A stretch of 64,000 bases of DNA. Origin: an uncultured Acidobacteriia bacterium (GTDB lineage: Bacteria > Acidobacteriota > Terriglobia > Bryobacterales > Bryobacteraceae). A program made the position numbers and the translations under genes. Location of the stretch: the NCBI GenBank assembly GCA_903929755.1, contig CAIYVZ010000024.1, forward strand, positions 39,247 to 103,246, written 5' to 3'. Under the pieces are notes generated by a model, which saw only the letters and a list, made by a program, of their open reading frames with translations, was not told the origin of the DNA and did not search any database. The stretch's first letter is position 1, and the number at the start of each line of letters is the position of its first letter. Below, one piece after another: positions 45,015 to 54,479 of this stretch.

Positions 45015-45662
45015 TTACAGCACGGCTTCCAGCATGGCCCGGAGGGACGCCACTTCCTGACGCAGCGCATCCACTTCGTGTTCCAGCGCAGTGACGCGAT
45101 CAGCCAGCGGACCGCTCCCGGAGGAGCTGGAACTCGCGGCGACAGGCTCCGCAACGGCCTGTTCCAGAAAACCGCCCAGCGTCTGCCCGAAGCGCGCTTC
45201 CTTCATGCCGGCAGCAGGCGAGAATTTCTGCGCCAGCACACCTTCTTCGCGCTCCATCAGCTTGCGCAGGATCAGGTCCACTTCCTCCAGATCCGAAAAG
45301 CTGTAAATACGATCACACCGGCCCTTGATTTCGCCCGGCGTCTGTTGCCCCCGCAGCAGCAGAACGCACAGTACAGCCGTCTCCCGCCGTCCCAGGTTCA
45401 GCTTTTCCGTGAAACGCTGCGCGTACTTCTTCACCCTGGCTCCGCCGCTGATTTCAGCCGCAAAACCAACGTGGCGCAGGCCGTCAATCGCATTCAGAAC
45501 GTCCGACTCGTCGTATTCCACAACCGGGAAACGGCTCGACTTCTGGTTGCAGGCCGAGACCAGGCTGTTCAGCGAAAGAGGATACGTCTCAGGGACCGTA
45601 TTCTCCTTCTCGATCAGAGCGCCAAGGACGCGAAGTTCGGGCGGGGTAAGCGAGTAATCCAC
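45015..45662 (-). CDS. YceH-family (DUF480/UPF0502) protein
   Basis: The 215-residue protein has the strongly conserved V-L-G-A-L-I-E-K-E-N-T-V-P-E-T-Y-P-L-S-L-N-S-L near the N-terminus and L-C-V-L-L-L-R-G-Q-Q-T-P-G-E-I in the middle; these mark two winged-helix domains of the YceH family. The Ser-rich stretch near residue 170 and a C-terminal coiled coil complete it. The function is unknown, although a DNA-binding role is plausible from the fold. It is downstream of rluB with a 55-base gap. Confidence 0.92.
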   Translation of the reverse strand: MDYSLTPPELRVLGALIEKENTVPETYPLSLNSLVSACNQKSSRFPVVEYDESDVLNAIDGLRHVGFAAEISGGARVKKYAQRFTEKLNLGRRETAVLCVLLLRGQQTPGEIKGRCDRIYSFSDLEEVDLILRKLMEREEGVLAQKFSPAAGMKEARFGQTLGGFLEQAVAEPVAASSSSSGSGPLADRVTALEHEVDALRQEVASLRAMLEAVL

Positions 45663-45717
45663 TTGCTTAAGTTAGCAAGCTCGATTTAGCAGCCCCGCCC
45701 GGACCGCGTTGTAGCCG

Positions 45718-46755
45718 CTACCGGTCGCGACCCGGTCCCCCGGTGCGTTTCGGGCCCGTCCCGCCGGTACGTTTAACTCCTGGTCCCCCGGTACGTTTAA
45801 CCGATGGTCCCCCGGAGCGTTTCGTTGGTGGTCCCGAACGCCTGGCCGGCGACGGGTTGGCACGCTTCGCCGGAGCCTTGGGCGCGGCGTTTTCAGCAGC
45901 TTTGGCCACCGCTTTCGGTGTCTGGCGTTTGGCTGCCGGTCTCCGGGGCGCAACGGCGCGCCGGGCCAGCGTCAGTTCGCTGGGCGCCACTTCGTCCTTC
46001 GCGACTTTCGGTGGCCGCGACATCCGCTGCAACCCCTTCACCTCATGCGGTTCCAGAAAGCGGAACTCGCCGGGCTTCAGATTGCCCAGTTCCACATCGC
46101 CAATGCTGATGCGCCGCAGTTTTTCCACCAAATGCCCGAAATGCTTGAACATGATGCGGATCTGCTGGTTCCGACCTTCAATCAGCCGGACTTCGTACCA
46201 CGGATTGTCGCCGCGGCGGACGAGCCTCAGCCCCGCAGGCGCCGTGCGGATACCGCTCACCGGAACGCCATTCCGGAACTGTTCTTCTTCTTCCGGTGAG
46301 AGCGAACCCTTGGTTTTCGCCATGTACGTCTTGGGGATATGGCTCTTGGCGGCCGTGATCGCGTTGGCCAGTTCACCGTCATTCGTCAGCAGAATCAGAC
46401 CGGTGCTGTGGTAATCGAGCCGGCCCACCGGGAATACCCGCGTTTTCAGGCCTTCCAGCAGGTCAAGGACGGTCTTCCGCCGCTGCGGATCACTTGCCGT
46501 GCTCACCACATTATCGGGCTTGTGCAGCGCAATATAGATGAGCTCAGTCGTTTCGCCGCGCTTCAGCGGGCGGCCATCTACCTTGATGTAATCGTGGTCC
46601 GGGTCAGCTTTCGTGCCGAGTTCGGTTACCACTTTGCCGTTCAGGGTGACACGGCCTTCCTTGATAAGTTCTTCGGCTTTGCGGCGCGAGGCTATCCCAG
46701 CCTGGGCCAAAATCTTCTGCAGACGCTGCAGGTCTTCCTCATTGGAAAAGGACAC
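45718..46755 (-). CDS. rluB: 23S rRNA pseudouridine synthase, RluB-like, with repetitive basic tail
   Basis: The protein combines an N-terminal S4 domain (L-Q-K-I-L-A-Q-A-G-I-A-S-R-R-K-A-E-E-L-I) with an RsuA/RluB-type catalytic domain; the active Asp is in V-G-R-L-D-Y-H-S-T-G. It modifies a uridine of 23S rRNA, U2605 in the E. coli numbering. About 90 residues follow the catalytic domain: an Ala/Lys/Pro-rich stretch and a final K-R-T-G-G-P-type octad repeated four times. The GTG start overlaps the scpB stop by one base. The tail is longer than in textbook RluB and probably binds RNA non-specifically. Confidence 0.93.
   Translation of the reverse strand: MSFSNEEDLQRLQKILAQAGIASRRKAEELIKEGRVTLNGKVVTELGTKADPDHDYIKVDGRPLKRGETTELIYIALHKPDNVVSTASDPQRRKTVLDLLEGLKTRVFPVGRLDYHSTGLILLTNDGELANAITAAKSHIPKTYMAKTKGSLSPEEEEQFRNGVPVSGIRTAPAGLRLVRRGDNPWYEVRLIEGRNQQIRIMFKHFGHLVEKLRRISIGDVELGNLKPGEFRFLEPHEVKGLQRMSRPPKVAKDEVAPSELTLARRAVAPRRPAAKRQTPKAVAKAAENAAPKAPAKRANPSPARRSGPPTKRSGGPSVKRTGGPGVKRTGGTGPKRTGGPGRDR
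45721..45830 (-). repeat. 24-bp-periodic repeats encoding the RluB tail
   Basis: Four imperfect units of about 24 bases (GGTCCCCCGG on the plus strand recurs in each) encode K-R-[ST]-G-G-[PT] octads. The units are similar enough to have arisen by slippage. They keep the frame, so the repeats are read as protein. Confidence 0.75.
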
Positions 46756-47645
46756 TAAGTTTCAAACTCCACCGGGGGTTCTTGTACGGCCGGAGCCGGG
46801 GTTTCTGCGGGGTTTTCGCCTGGGACTGCAGCTGCGTCTGGCACCGGCGCGGGTGCTGTTTCCGCCGCCGCGGGTTCGGTGTCGAACCGGGCCAGTTCCT
46901 GGAATTCTTTCAGCGTCGGGAGTTCCGCCAGATCGCGCAGGCCAAACTGCACCAGAAATTCGCGAGTCGTCTTGTACAGGATCGGTTTCCCGATAACGGC
47001 TTTCCGTCCCGCTGTCGTAATCAGACGGCGTTCCACCAGCGTCTTCAACACGCCAGCGCCCTGCACACCACGAATTTCCATGATTTCTGGCGCCGTAATC
47101 GGCTGCTTGTAAGCGATAACGGCCAACGTTTCCAGCGCGGGCAGCGATAGCTTAAGCGGCGGGTTTAGGTTCTTTACGAAACGGCGAACCGCTTCATGGT
47201 GCTCGGGTTTCGTGGCCATTTTGTAGCCCCCGGCAATTTCTTTAATGCTCAGCCCGCGGTCGGCCCGTTCGTAGTCTTCGCCCAGTTGCTCCAGCAGGCT
47301 CATCACTCGATCCTGCGGTTGCAGCAGCGCGGCGCAAATCTGCTCCAGTGACAGCGGCTCATCCGTCACATAAATAATGGCTTCGAGGACGGCCTTCAGT
47401 TCCGCATCACCCACCGGCATCTGGATGACTTTTTCATCATCGGTTGCCTCGTCCGGCAACAGTTCTTCGGGGAAAAGCTCTTCGCGCAGTTCTTCCGGCG
47501 CGTCTGTGCTGCCCGCGGCTTCTGCCGGAGCTTCAGCCGGAGCTTCTGCCGGAGCCTCCGCCGTAACTTCTGCCGTAGCTTCCGCCTGGGGCTCAGAGAC
47601 CACTTCGAGCGGTTCCGCGGTTACTTCTTCTTCAGGTAATGCCAT
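46755..47645 (-). CDS. scpB: segregation and condensation protein B
   Basis: The 296-residue protein has the two winged-helix domains of ScpB: L-K-A-V-L-E-A-I-I-Y-V-T-D-E-P-L-S-L-E-Q-I at the start and L-P-A-L-E-T-L-A-V-I-A-Y-K-Q-P-I-T plus I-R-G-V-Q-G-A-G-V-L-K-T-L in the centre. It binds ScpA and the Smc kleisin complex for chromosome organisation. Distinctive additions are an N-terminal Glu/Ala/Pro tail of about 70 residues with E-A-P-A repeats and a C-terminal Pro/Ala/Glu tail, both likely disordered. It follows scpA by six bases. Confidence 0.95.
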   Translation of the reverse strand: MALPEEEVTAEPLEVVSEPQAEATAEVTAEAPAEAPAEAPAEAAGSTDAPEELREELFPEELLPDEATDDEKVIQMPVGDAELKAVLEAIIYVTDEPLSLEQICAALLQPQDRVMSLLEQLGEDYERADRGLSIKEIAGGYKMATKPEHHEAVRRFVKNLNPPLKLSLPALETLAVIAYKQPITAPEIMEIRGVQGAGVLKTLVERRLITTAGRKAVIGKPILYKTTREFLVQFGLRDLAELPTLKEFQELARFDTEPAAAETAPAPVPDAAAVPGENPAETPAPAVQEPPVEFET

Positions 47646-47651
47646 TGCGTT

Positions 47652-48443
47652 CTACTTATAATCCTCTTCGATATCCGAGGCCGTCGCGGGCTCGCCGTCG
47701 AAACTGTCGCCCTTGCCCAGCGCGATTTCGCCAAACAGATCCTTCTGCAGGATCTGCACTTTCTGCAACTTCACCATCTCCAGCACCGCCAGGAACAGGC
47801 AAATCATCGCCCTCCGGCTCTTCTGCTGCTCCATAACCCGAAGAATGAACAGCGGCTTATCCGCCCGCGTCTCCGCCAGCAAGATGTGCAAGTGGGTCAC
47901 CATATCGGAGACCGAAACTTCTTCGTCCGTTACTTCGTAGATCGGCCTCGACTTCAGGCGCGACAAAACTTCCCCGAACGCCTTCATCAGATCGAACAGG
48001 TCCACCGCCAGCCCTGGATCCTCGTCGTCCGCCAGAAATTCTTTCATCTGCGGATTCGACCAGACGTTCTCTTCAATCATCCGCTTCTGCTGCAACATTT
48101 CGGCAGCATCTTTGAACCGCTGGTGCTCCAGCAGCCGCTGCACCAGCTCTTCGCGCGGATCTTCTTCCTGCTCGCCTTCCCTCTTCAGCGCCGGATCCAC
48201 CGGCAGCAGCATGCGCGACTTGATGTGAATCAGCGTCGCTGCCATAAAGATAAACTCGGCCCCCAGGTCCAGGTCCAGCTCGCGAGCTTTATCCAGAAAC
48301 ATCAGGTACTGCGAGGTGATTCGCGCAATCGGGATATCGCGGATATCGATCTGCTGCTTGCGGATCAGGTCCAGCAACAGGTCCAGCGGCCCGTCGTAGT
48401 GTTCGAGGTGAACGTTCAGTGGCGATTGTGAATCCGGAGACAA
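47652..48443 (-). CDS. scpA: segregation and condensation protein A
   Basis: The protein has the ScpA kleisin signature: L-E-H-Y-D-G-P-L-D-L-L-L-D-L-I-R-K-Q-Q-I-D-I-R-D-I-P-I, then Y-L-M-F-L-D and the A-A-T-L-I-H-I-K-S-R-M-L-L-P segment. It bridges the Smc heads with ScpB. The frame is open far upstream, so the start is inferred: TTG 48443, nine bases after the hemD stop codon, gives a normal N-terminus; AGAAGGA lies directly before it, which is closer than usual. An insertion with E-E-D-P-R-E-E-L-V-Q occupies the middle. Confidence 0.9.
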   Translation of the reverse strand: MSPDSQSPLNVHLEHYDGPLDLLLDLIRKQQIDIRDIPIARITSQYLMFLDKARELDLDLGAEFIFMAATLIHIKSRMLLPVDPALKREGEQEEDPREELVQRLLEHQRFKDAAEMLQQKRMIEENVWSNPQMKEFLADDEDPGLAVDLFDLMKAFGEVLSRLKSRPIYEVTDEEVSVSDMVTHLHILLAETRADKPLFILRVMEQQKSRRAMICLFLAVLEMVKLQKVQILQKDLFGEIALGKGDSFDGEPATASDIEEDYK

Positions 48444-48451
48444 TCCTTCTA

Positions 48452-49258
48452 TTATCGCTTGAACGGCACCAGTTGCGCAGCTTCGTTCACCAGAAGGCCC
48501 ATTTTGGGGTGGCTGGGCTCGAAACTCGCCTTCAGTCCCAGATCTTCCAGCGCTTCCGAGGTCGTCGGGCCAATAGAACCCAGGAAAATCCGTCCCAGAC
48601 CCTCCCGGACCCCTGCCGCAATCCCGTCTTCCTCCGCCACTGCCATCAGATGCACCAGCTGCGTCGCCGTCGTGAGCAGCAGCGCGTCGGCCTCTCCAGC
48701 CGCGATCCGGCGGGCCGCTTCCCGCAACGGTGCCGTGTCTTCCGGCAGATCCCAGCCATAAATTCGCACCGTGGAAACTTGCCGGCCCTGCGCCCGGAGC
48801 CCGTCCAGCAGGTCCAGGTTCGATTTTCCGTATTCCTGCACCACCACCCGCGTTTCCGGGCGCGCCGCCATCGTTTGCAGCGTCTCCCGCCAGGTATTCG
48901 GCTCGGGGACGATCACGTGGGGCGGAACCCCCAGTTCGCGCAGCGCCGCTGAAGGTTTCGGCCCCCGCACGACAAGCGTAGTGCGTGTCATCGCGGCCTT
49001 CAGCGCCGCTTCGTCCCACCGGGTCAGCAGCGTCTTCCAGAGCAACTTAGTACCAACGCCCGTGAGGAAGATCACACAGTCAAACTCGCCCCCCAGCAGG
49101 CGTTCCCCGAATAAAAAGGCTTCGTCGTTGCTCTCCAGCGGAATTTCCCGCATCGACGGAGCCACGAACGGCTCGCCCCCCTGCTTCCGAATCAGCGTGG
49201 CGATTTCCTCCGCCCGGCGGCTTTCCAGAGCGAGGATACGGAGACCGTTGAAGGACAT
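48452..49258 (-). CDS. hemD: uroporphyrinogen-III synthase
   Basis: The 268-residue protein has the two-domain pattern of HemD: G-L-R-I-L-A-L-E-S-R-R-A at the start, F-L-T-G-V-G in the first domain, and I-G-P-T-T-S-E-A-L near the end, the most conserved segment. It cyclises hydroxymethylbilane to uroporphyrinogen III. Overall identity in this family is always low, so the assignment rests on these motifs and length. It is the first gene of a minus-strand operon hemD-scpA-scpB-rluB. Confidence 0.9.
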   Translation of the reverse strand: MSFNGLRILALESRRAEEIATLIRKQGGEPFVAPSMREIPLESNDEAFLFGERLLGGEFDCVIFLTGVGTKLLWKTLLTRWDEAALKAAMTRTTLVVRGPKPSAALRELGVPPHVIVPEPNTWRETLQTMAARPETRVVVQEYGKSNLDLLDGLRAQGRQVSTVRIYGWDLPEDTAPLREAARRIAAGEADALLLTTATQLVHLMAVAEEDGIAAGVREGLGRIFLGSIGPTTSEALEDLGLKASFEPSHPKMGLLVNEAAQLVPFKR

Positions 49259-49339
49259 ACTTCATTTTCGCCGACCGCCCATCTTGCGGTGGACCATCGT
49301 AGGTCCCGTCCATTTCTGTATATTTAAATGTAGATACAT

Positions 49340-49588
49340 ATGCTGAACGAGACGAAAGTTTCCAAATGGGGTAACAGCCTCGCGGTACGGGTACCGCAGG
49401 CCATTTCCAAACAGGCGGGGCTCCAGGAGGGTGACCGTCTGGCCATCGCCCTCGACTCGGAAGGCAGCATCGTCCTCCGCGCTGTCCGTCCCCAGTACAC
49501 CCTGGAGGAATTAGTTTCGAAGATCACGCCCGGAAATCGTCACGGTGAAACGGAATGGGGCATGGCTCAGGGTGAGGAGATTTGGTGA
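49340..49588 (+). CDS. mazE: MazE-type antitoxin (AbrB fold)
   Basis: The 82-residue protein starts V-S-K-W-G-N-S-L-A-V-R-V-P-Q-A-I-S-K-Q-A-G-L, the swapped-hairpin AbrB DNA-binding fold, and ends with an acidic, Trp-rich tail (E-T-E-W-G, E-E-I-W) that would block the toxin. Its stop overlaps the mazF GTG by four bases (GTGA). A complete mazEF module. Confidence 0.93.
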   Translation: MLNETKVSKWGNSLAVRVPQAISKQAGLQEGDRLAIALDSEGSIVLRAVRPQYTLEELVSKITPGNRHGETEWGMAQGEEIW

Positions 49589-49923
49589 AGGTGCCGTATG
49601 TCCCCCAGTCAGGGGATTTGATCTGGCTCACTTTTGACCCTCAGGCTGGTCGCGAGCCGCCTGGGAGACGCCCGGCGCTGGTATTAAGTCCAGGGTCTTA
49701 CAACGCTAATGCGGGTTTGGCGATCGTCTGCCCCATCACCCGCCACACGAAGGGCTACCCCTTCGAAGTTCCGATTCAGCTGGCTTCGGGAATCAGCGGC
49801 GCGATTCTGGCGGACCATGTAAAAAGTATCGACTGGACGGTACGACGCGCCGAGAAAATTGCTCGCTGTCCATCGGACACTCTTGAAGAAGTTCGCGCCA
49901 AAATAGCACCGTTGTTGGGGTAG
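49585..49923 (+). CDS. mazF: MazF-type endoribonuclease toxin
   Basis: GTG 49585, overlapping mazE, has GGTGAGGAG at a suitable distance; a TTG three bases earlier is less likely. The protein carries the PemK/MazF pattern: P-Q-S-G-D-L-I-W-L-T-F-D-P-Q-A-G-R-E-P-P-G-R-R-P-A-L-V-L-S near the N-terminus, then A-I-V-C-P-I-T and V-K-S-I-D-W-T-V-R-R-A. It cleaves mRNA at short sequence sites. Appears intact. Confidence 0.94.
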   Translation: MKVPYVPQSGDLIWLTFDPQAGREPPGRRPALVLSPGSYNANAGLAIVCPITRHTKGYPFEVPIQLASGISGAILADHVKSIDWTVRRAEKIARCPSDTLEEVRAKIAPLLG

Positions 49924-49947
49924 CGCTAACCTGAAAGATTAAACATC

Positions 49948-51405
49948 ATGGCTGAATCTCCCATCACTCCCGGCTCGAAAGACTTCGCCGCATGGTACCA
50001 GGACGTCGTCCTCCAGGGCGACCTCGCCGAGCCCGCCGAAATCGTCAAAGGCTGCATGGTGATCAAACCCAATGGCTATGCCATCTGGGAAATCCTGCAG
50101 CGCGAACTCGACACCCGCTTTAAGGCCCTCGGCCACCAGAACGTCTATTTCCCCCTCCTCATCCCGGAAAGCTTCCTGAAAAAGGAAGCCGAACACGTGG
50201 AAGGCTTCGCCCCGGAGCTCGCCGTCGTCACCATCGCCGGCGGTAAAAAGCTCGAAGAACCCTACGTCATTCGCCCCACTTCGGAAACCATCGTCGGCCA
50301 CTTCTTCGCCAAGTGGATCCAGAGCTGGCGTGACCTCCCCATCCTCGTCAACCAGTGGGCCAACGTCATCCGCTGGGAACTCCGCACCCGTATGTTCCTC
50401 CGTACCACCGAGTTCCTCTGGCAGGAAGGCCACACCGCCCACGCCAACCACCAGGAAGCTCTGGAAGAGGTCCTCCGTATCCTCGATGTCTACTCCGAAG
50501 TCGCCGAAGACATCATGGCCATGCCCGTCATCAAGGGTGTGAAGACTCACGGCGAGAAGTTCGCCGGGGCCCTCCGCAGCTACTCCATTGAAGCCATGAT
50601 GCGCAACGGTCTCGCCCTCCAGGCCGGCACCAGCCACGATCTTGGCCAAAACTTCGGCAAAGCCTTCGACGTCAAATTCCAGAACAAGGAAGGCCAGCTC
50701 GACTACGTCTGGCAGACCAGCTGGGGCGTCAGTACCCGCCTCATCGGTGGCCTCGTCATGAGCCACTCCGACGACAAAGGCCTCGTTCTCCCCCCGAAAA
50801 TCGCCCCCATCAAAGCCGTCCTCGTCCCCATCTTCCGTAAGGATGAAGAAAAGGCCGCCGTCCTCGAAGCCGCCCACCGCATCGCGAAGGAAATCGGCGC
50901 CACCGGCATTGCTGTCAAGGTCGATGAGCGCGAAGGCCAGTCCCCCGGCGCGAAGTTCTTCCATTGGGAACGCCGCGGCGTGCCCGTGGTTCTGGAACTC
51001 GGCCCCCGCGACCTCGCTTCCGGCAACATCGTTCTGAAGCGCCGCGATACCGGCGTCAAGGAAGTGCTGCCTCAGGCTGGCGTCGCCGCCCGTCTGGCGG
51101 AAGTCCTCGATGCGATGCAGAAGGATCTCTTCAACGCTGCAAAGGCCCGCATGAAGGCCAATACCCTGATCGCCAACTCAATCGGCGAGGTGGAAGAAAT
51201 TCTCTCCGACGTCACGGCCGAAAAGGGCGGAGGCAAATTCGTCATGGCCCACATCAAGGATGACCCCACCTGCGATGCCCGCCTCAAGGAATTCAAGGCG
51301 ACCATCCGCAATATCCCCCTGGTGGACGAGTACGACGGCGCCGGTAAGTGCATCATCACCGGCGCAGAAGTCGATCGCCGCGTCGTGGTCGCCAAGTCGT
51401 ACTAA
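49948..51405 (+). CDS. proS: prolyl-tRNA synthetase, archaeal/eukaryotic-type
   Basis: The 485-residue class II synthetase has the archaeal-type features: no editing insertion, motif 2 [24 protein letters not shown] split over residues 130-160, [10 protein letters not shown] in the proline/ATP site, an anticodon-binding domain and the C-terminal zinc-like extension ending K-S-Y. It charges tRNA-Pro. Coding sequence is very C-ended, as in highly expressed genes here. A stem-loop follows near 51497. Confidence 0.97.
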   Translation: MAESPITPGSKDFAAWYQDVVLQGDLAEPAEIVKGCMVIKPNGYAIWEILQRELDTRFKALGHQNVYFPLLIPESFLKKEAEHVEGFAPELAVVTIAGGKKLEEPYVIRPTSETIVGHFFAKWIQSWRDLPILVNQWANVIRWELRTRMFLRTTEFLWQEGHTAHANHQEALEEVLRILDVYSEVAEDIMAMPVIKGVKTHGEKFAGALRSYSIEAMMRNGLALQAGTSHDLGQNFGKAFDVKFQNKEGQLDYVWQTSWGVSTRLIGGLVMSHSDDKGLVLPPKIAPIKAVLVPIFRKDEEKAAVLEAAHRIAKEIGATGIAVKVDEREGQSPGAKFFHWERRGVPVVLELGPRDLASGNIVLKRRDTGVKEVLPQAGVAARLAEVLDAMQKDLFNAAKARMKANTLIANSIGEVEEILSDVTAEKGGGKFVMAHIKDDPTCDARLKEFKATIRNIPLVDEYDGAGKCIITGAEVDRRVVVAKSY

Positions 51406-51496
51406 TTCGCCGCCGGTCTTGCCGCGAATAATACCCGCCAGGCGAATCATGCCGTCTCGCGGACAGGCAAAAGCGTGAAGACTCTGACGAGTGAAG

Positions 51497-51519
51497 CCGG
51501 GGGAGATACTAGCCCCCGG
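51497..51519 (+). terminator. GC-rich stem-loop downstream of proS
   Basis: CCGGGGG (51497-51503) and CCCCCGG (51513-51519) make a 7-base stem with a 9-base loop. A T-rich (not pure T) stretch TTCTCTCC follows. It lies 90 bases after the proS stop and 55 before the next start. A weaker pair, ATTCGCC with GGCGAAT, sits between 51405 and 51448. Confidence 0.45.
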
Positions 51520-51574
51520 TTCTCTCCGCCAATTCGAGCCTCCGCCCGATCTCCTTCCGCGCTACCCTGTTCGT

Positions 51575-53947
51575 ATGCGTTTCCTCCTAGCTGTTACGCT
51601 CGCCTTCTCCGCGCCAGCCTTCGCACAAACCCCGCCCCCTCCCTCCCCCTTAACCCCTGCCGATTACGCCCAGGCTGAAAAATTCATGGGCTACAACACA
51701 GCCCCCCTCGTCTACGGAAATGCCGTCCGCCCCACCTTCCTCGAAGGCGACCGTTTCTGGTACCGCGTCACCCGTGAACCCGGCTCCGAATTCGTCCTCG
51801 TCAACCCCGCCACCGGCGCCAAAGCCCCCGCCTTCGATCACGCCAGGCTCGCCGCCGAACTCTCCAAAGCCACCGGCACCACCTACGAACCCGGCAACCT
51901 CCCCTTCCAAACTCTCGACTTCACCCCCGACGGCAAAACCCTCAACCTCGCCATCGCCGGCAAAAACTACCAGTGCGCCCTCGCTTTGGATCAAGGTGCC
52001 GGCACCAAATGCTCACAAGGCGGTCCCGGCCCCGCAGCAGGTGGACGAGGAGGCCGTGGCGGCGGACGCGGAGCCTTCACCCGCTCCAGCGACGCCCCCT
52101 CCCCCGACAAAAAGAAAACCGCCTTCATCCGCGACTACAACCTCTGGGTCCGCGACCTCCCCACCTCCAAAGAAACCCAACTAACCACCGACGGCGTCAA
52201 AGACAACGGTTACTCGACCGATAACGCCGGCTGGACCAAATCCGACCGCCCCATCCTCCTCTGGTCCCCCGACTCCAAACGCATCGCCACCTTCCAGCAG
52301 GACCAGCGCCAAACCGGCGACATGTACCTCGTCAACACCTCCGTCGGCCACCCCAAACTCGAAGCCTGGAAATACCCCCTCCCCGGCGACGAAAACGTCA
52401 CCATGCTCCGCCGCGTCATCATCGACATCGAGACCAAAAAGGTAACAGCCCTCAACATAGCCCTCGACCAGCACCGCTCCACCCTCTGTGACGACATCGC
52501 CTGCCGCGGCGGGGAATGGGCCGACGTCCAGTGGAGTCCCGACGCCGCCAAACTCGCCTTCGTCTCCACCTCCCGTGACCACAAACAGGCCCGCCTCCGC
52601 GAAGCCGACGCCGCCTCCGGCACTGTCCGCGAAATCACCGAAGAAGCCGTCGAAACCCAATACGAATCCGGCGAAGGCAAAGCCAACTGGCAGGTCCTCT
52701 ATGGCACCGACGAATTCCTCTGGTACTCCGAAAGAAGCGGCTTCGGCCATCTCTACCTGGGCGACTGGAAGACCGGCAAAATCAAAGCCCCCATCACCAC
52801 CGGCGACTGGCTCGTCCGCCAAACCGTCCGCGTCGACGAAAAATCCCGCACCCTCTGGTTCCTCGCCGCCGGCCGCGAAAAAGGCCGCGACCCCTACTTC
52901 ACCCACCTCTATAAAATCGGCTTCGACGGCACCGGCCTCACCCTCCTCACCCCCGAGGACGGCAATCACGACATCACCCTCTCGCCCTCCGGCCAGTACT
53001 TCGTCGATAGCTTCTCCAAGCCTGATGTCCCCCCCACCGCCGTCCTCCGCGACATGAACGGCAAGCTCCTCGCCACCCTCGAAAAGGCCGACGTCTCGAA
53101 GCTCCAGGCCACCGGCTGGAAAGCCCCGCTCCCCATCACCGTCAAAGCCCGCGACGGCGTCACTGACCTCTACGGCATCCTCTACCTGCCCACCAAAATC
53201 GAACCCGGTAAAAAATATCCCATCGTCAACCACATCTATCCCGGACCCCAGTCCGGCAGCGTCGGCAGCCGCAACTTCTCGGCCTCACGAGGTGACGCCC
53301 AGGCCCTCGCCGAACTCGGCTTCGTCGTCATCGAAGTCGATGGCATGGGCAACCCCACCCGCTCCAAGAAATTCCACGACGCCTACTACGCCAACATGGG
53401 CGACAACACCCTGCCTGACCAGATCGCCGCCATGAAGGAAATCGCCAAGCGCTACCCCTTCATCGACCTCGATCGAGCCGGAATCTACGGCCACTCCGGC
53501 GGAGGTTATGCAACGGCGGACGCCATGTTCCGCTACCCCGACTTCTTCAAAGTAGGCATCTCCGAAGCCGGCAACCACGACCAGCGCAATTACGAAGACG
53601 ACTGGGGCGAGCGCTACCAGGGCCTCCTAAAAAAGAACGCCGACGGAACAACAAACTACGACGACCAGGCCAACCAGAACTTAGCGAAGAACCTCAAAGG
53701 TCACTTACTTCTGGCCCACGGCACCATGGACAACAACGTCCCGCCCTACAACACCCTCCTCGTAGTCAACGAGCTCATCAAAGCCAACAAGGATTTCGAC
53801 CTCCTCCTGCTCCCCAACCGAGGCCACGGCTTCGGCAACGAACCCTACATGATCCGCCGCCGCTGGGACTACTTCGTCCGCTACCTCCTCGGAGCCGAGC
53901 CCCCCCAAGGCTACGAACTCAAAACCCCGCCCCCACCCGGTTTCTAA
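51575..53947 (+). CDS. exported dipeptidyl-peptidase IV-type S9 serine peptidase
   Basis: ATG 51575 gives a signal peptide (ending F-A-Q-T). An eight-bladed DPP IV-type N-terminal propeller covers residues about 60-500, interrupted near residue 155 by a G/R-rich loop (G-G-R-G-G-R-G-G-G-R). The C-terminal alpha/beta-hydrolase has G-H-S-G-G-G with Ser near 641, an Asp near 718 (G-T-M-D-N-N-V-P) and His near 750 (G-H-G-F). It would release dipeptides from oligopeptides in the periplasm. About 790 residues, normal for the family. Confidence 0.94.
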   Translation: MRFLLAVTLAFSAPAFAQTPPPPSPLTPADYAQAEKFMGYNTAPLVYGNAVRPTFLEGDRFWYRVTREPGSEFVLVNPATGAKAPAFDHARLAAELSKATGTTYEPGNLPFQTLDFTPDGKTLNLAIAGKNYQCALALDQGAGTKCSQGGPGPAAGGRGGRGGGRGAFTRSSDAPSPDKKKTAFIRDYNLWVRDLPTSKETQLTTDGVKDNGYSTDNAGWTKSDRPILLWSPDSKRIATFQQDQRQTGDMYLVNTSVGHPKLEAWKYPLPGDENVTMLRRVIIDIETKKVTALNIALDQHRSTLCDDIACRGGEWADVQWSPDAAKLAFVSTSRDHKQARLREADAASGTVREITEEAVETQYESGEGKANWQVLYGTDEFLWYSERSGFGHLYLGDWKTGKIKAPITTGDWLVRQTVRVDEKSRTLWFLAAGREKGRDPYFTHLYKIGFDGTGLTLLTPEDGNHDITLSPSGQYFVDSFSKPDVPPTAVLRDMNGKLLATLEKADVSKLQATGWKAPLPITVKARDGVTDLYGILYLPTKIEPGKKYPIVNHIYPGPQSGSVGSRNFSASRGDAQALAELGFVVIEVDGMGNPTRSKKFHDAYYANMGDNTLPDQIAAMKEIAKRYPFIDLDRAGIYGHSGGGYATADAMFRYPDFFKVGISEAGNHDQRNYEDDWGERYQGLLKKNADGTTNYDDQANQNLAKNLKGHLLLAHGTMDNNVPPYNTLLVVNELIKANKDFDLLLLPNRGHGFGNEPYMIRRRWDYFVRYLLGAEPPQGYELKTPPPPGF

Positions 53948-54479
53948 GGGCGCGCACGTCATGTTTTGAGGGGCCCTGTGCCTTTCCGGTGAGCTATCTT
54001 CCGGAACGTAGTGTCGAGCCGATTTACAAGTGTCCGACGATTCGCTAAGATCCGGCCTGCCAGTTCCACGCGCAGAGTGGTTCACCTCCATGAGGATCCA
54101 TGAGGACATAATGGCGTGGCACAAAGGGTCCTTTGCGCCACGTTGCCGCCCCCTTCTTGTTCGCGTGGTCAGTGGCCGTGACGATGGTTACGTAGCGAAG
54201 CACGAGGAAAGCGATCAGCGGCGATTTCTGCATCCGCACCAATCCCGGCGCGGGCCGCGGCCTGGTGCCGGCTATGAGAATCCTGGGCAGTTACTCCAAC
54301 AGGGTTCCCGAGGTTTATCAGGATTGCACAGCAACCTTGACCGAAGGAATACGGGCTCGTCATCAAGTCCGGACCGGGACTTTGCCCGCTTGCGCTGGAC
54401 CAATCCCCTGCCTGACCGCTCCTGCTGGGAACTGCCTGAACGCGTCCGCGCCACCGCGCCGGATGTATACTCTCATCAC
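53948..54479. other. gene-free stretch of about 530 bases
   Basis: No gene is supported here. Short frames in both strands lack ribosome sites and recognisable motifs. The stretch includes a small direct repeat CCATGAGGA near 54090-54107 and a possible -10 TATACT at 54467, just before the coiled-coil gene. It may hold decayed sequence. Confidence 0.5.

Noticed and set aside
54045..54366. Two 65-codon minus-strand frames in the gap before the coiled-coil gene
   Set aside because: They overlap each other, lack ribosome sites and resemble no family.
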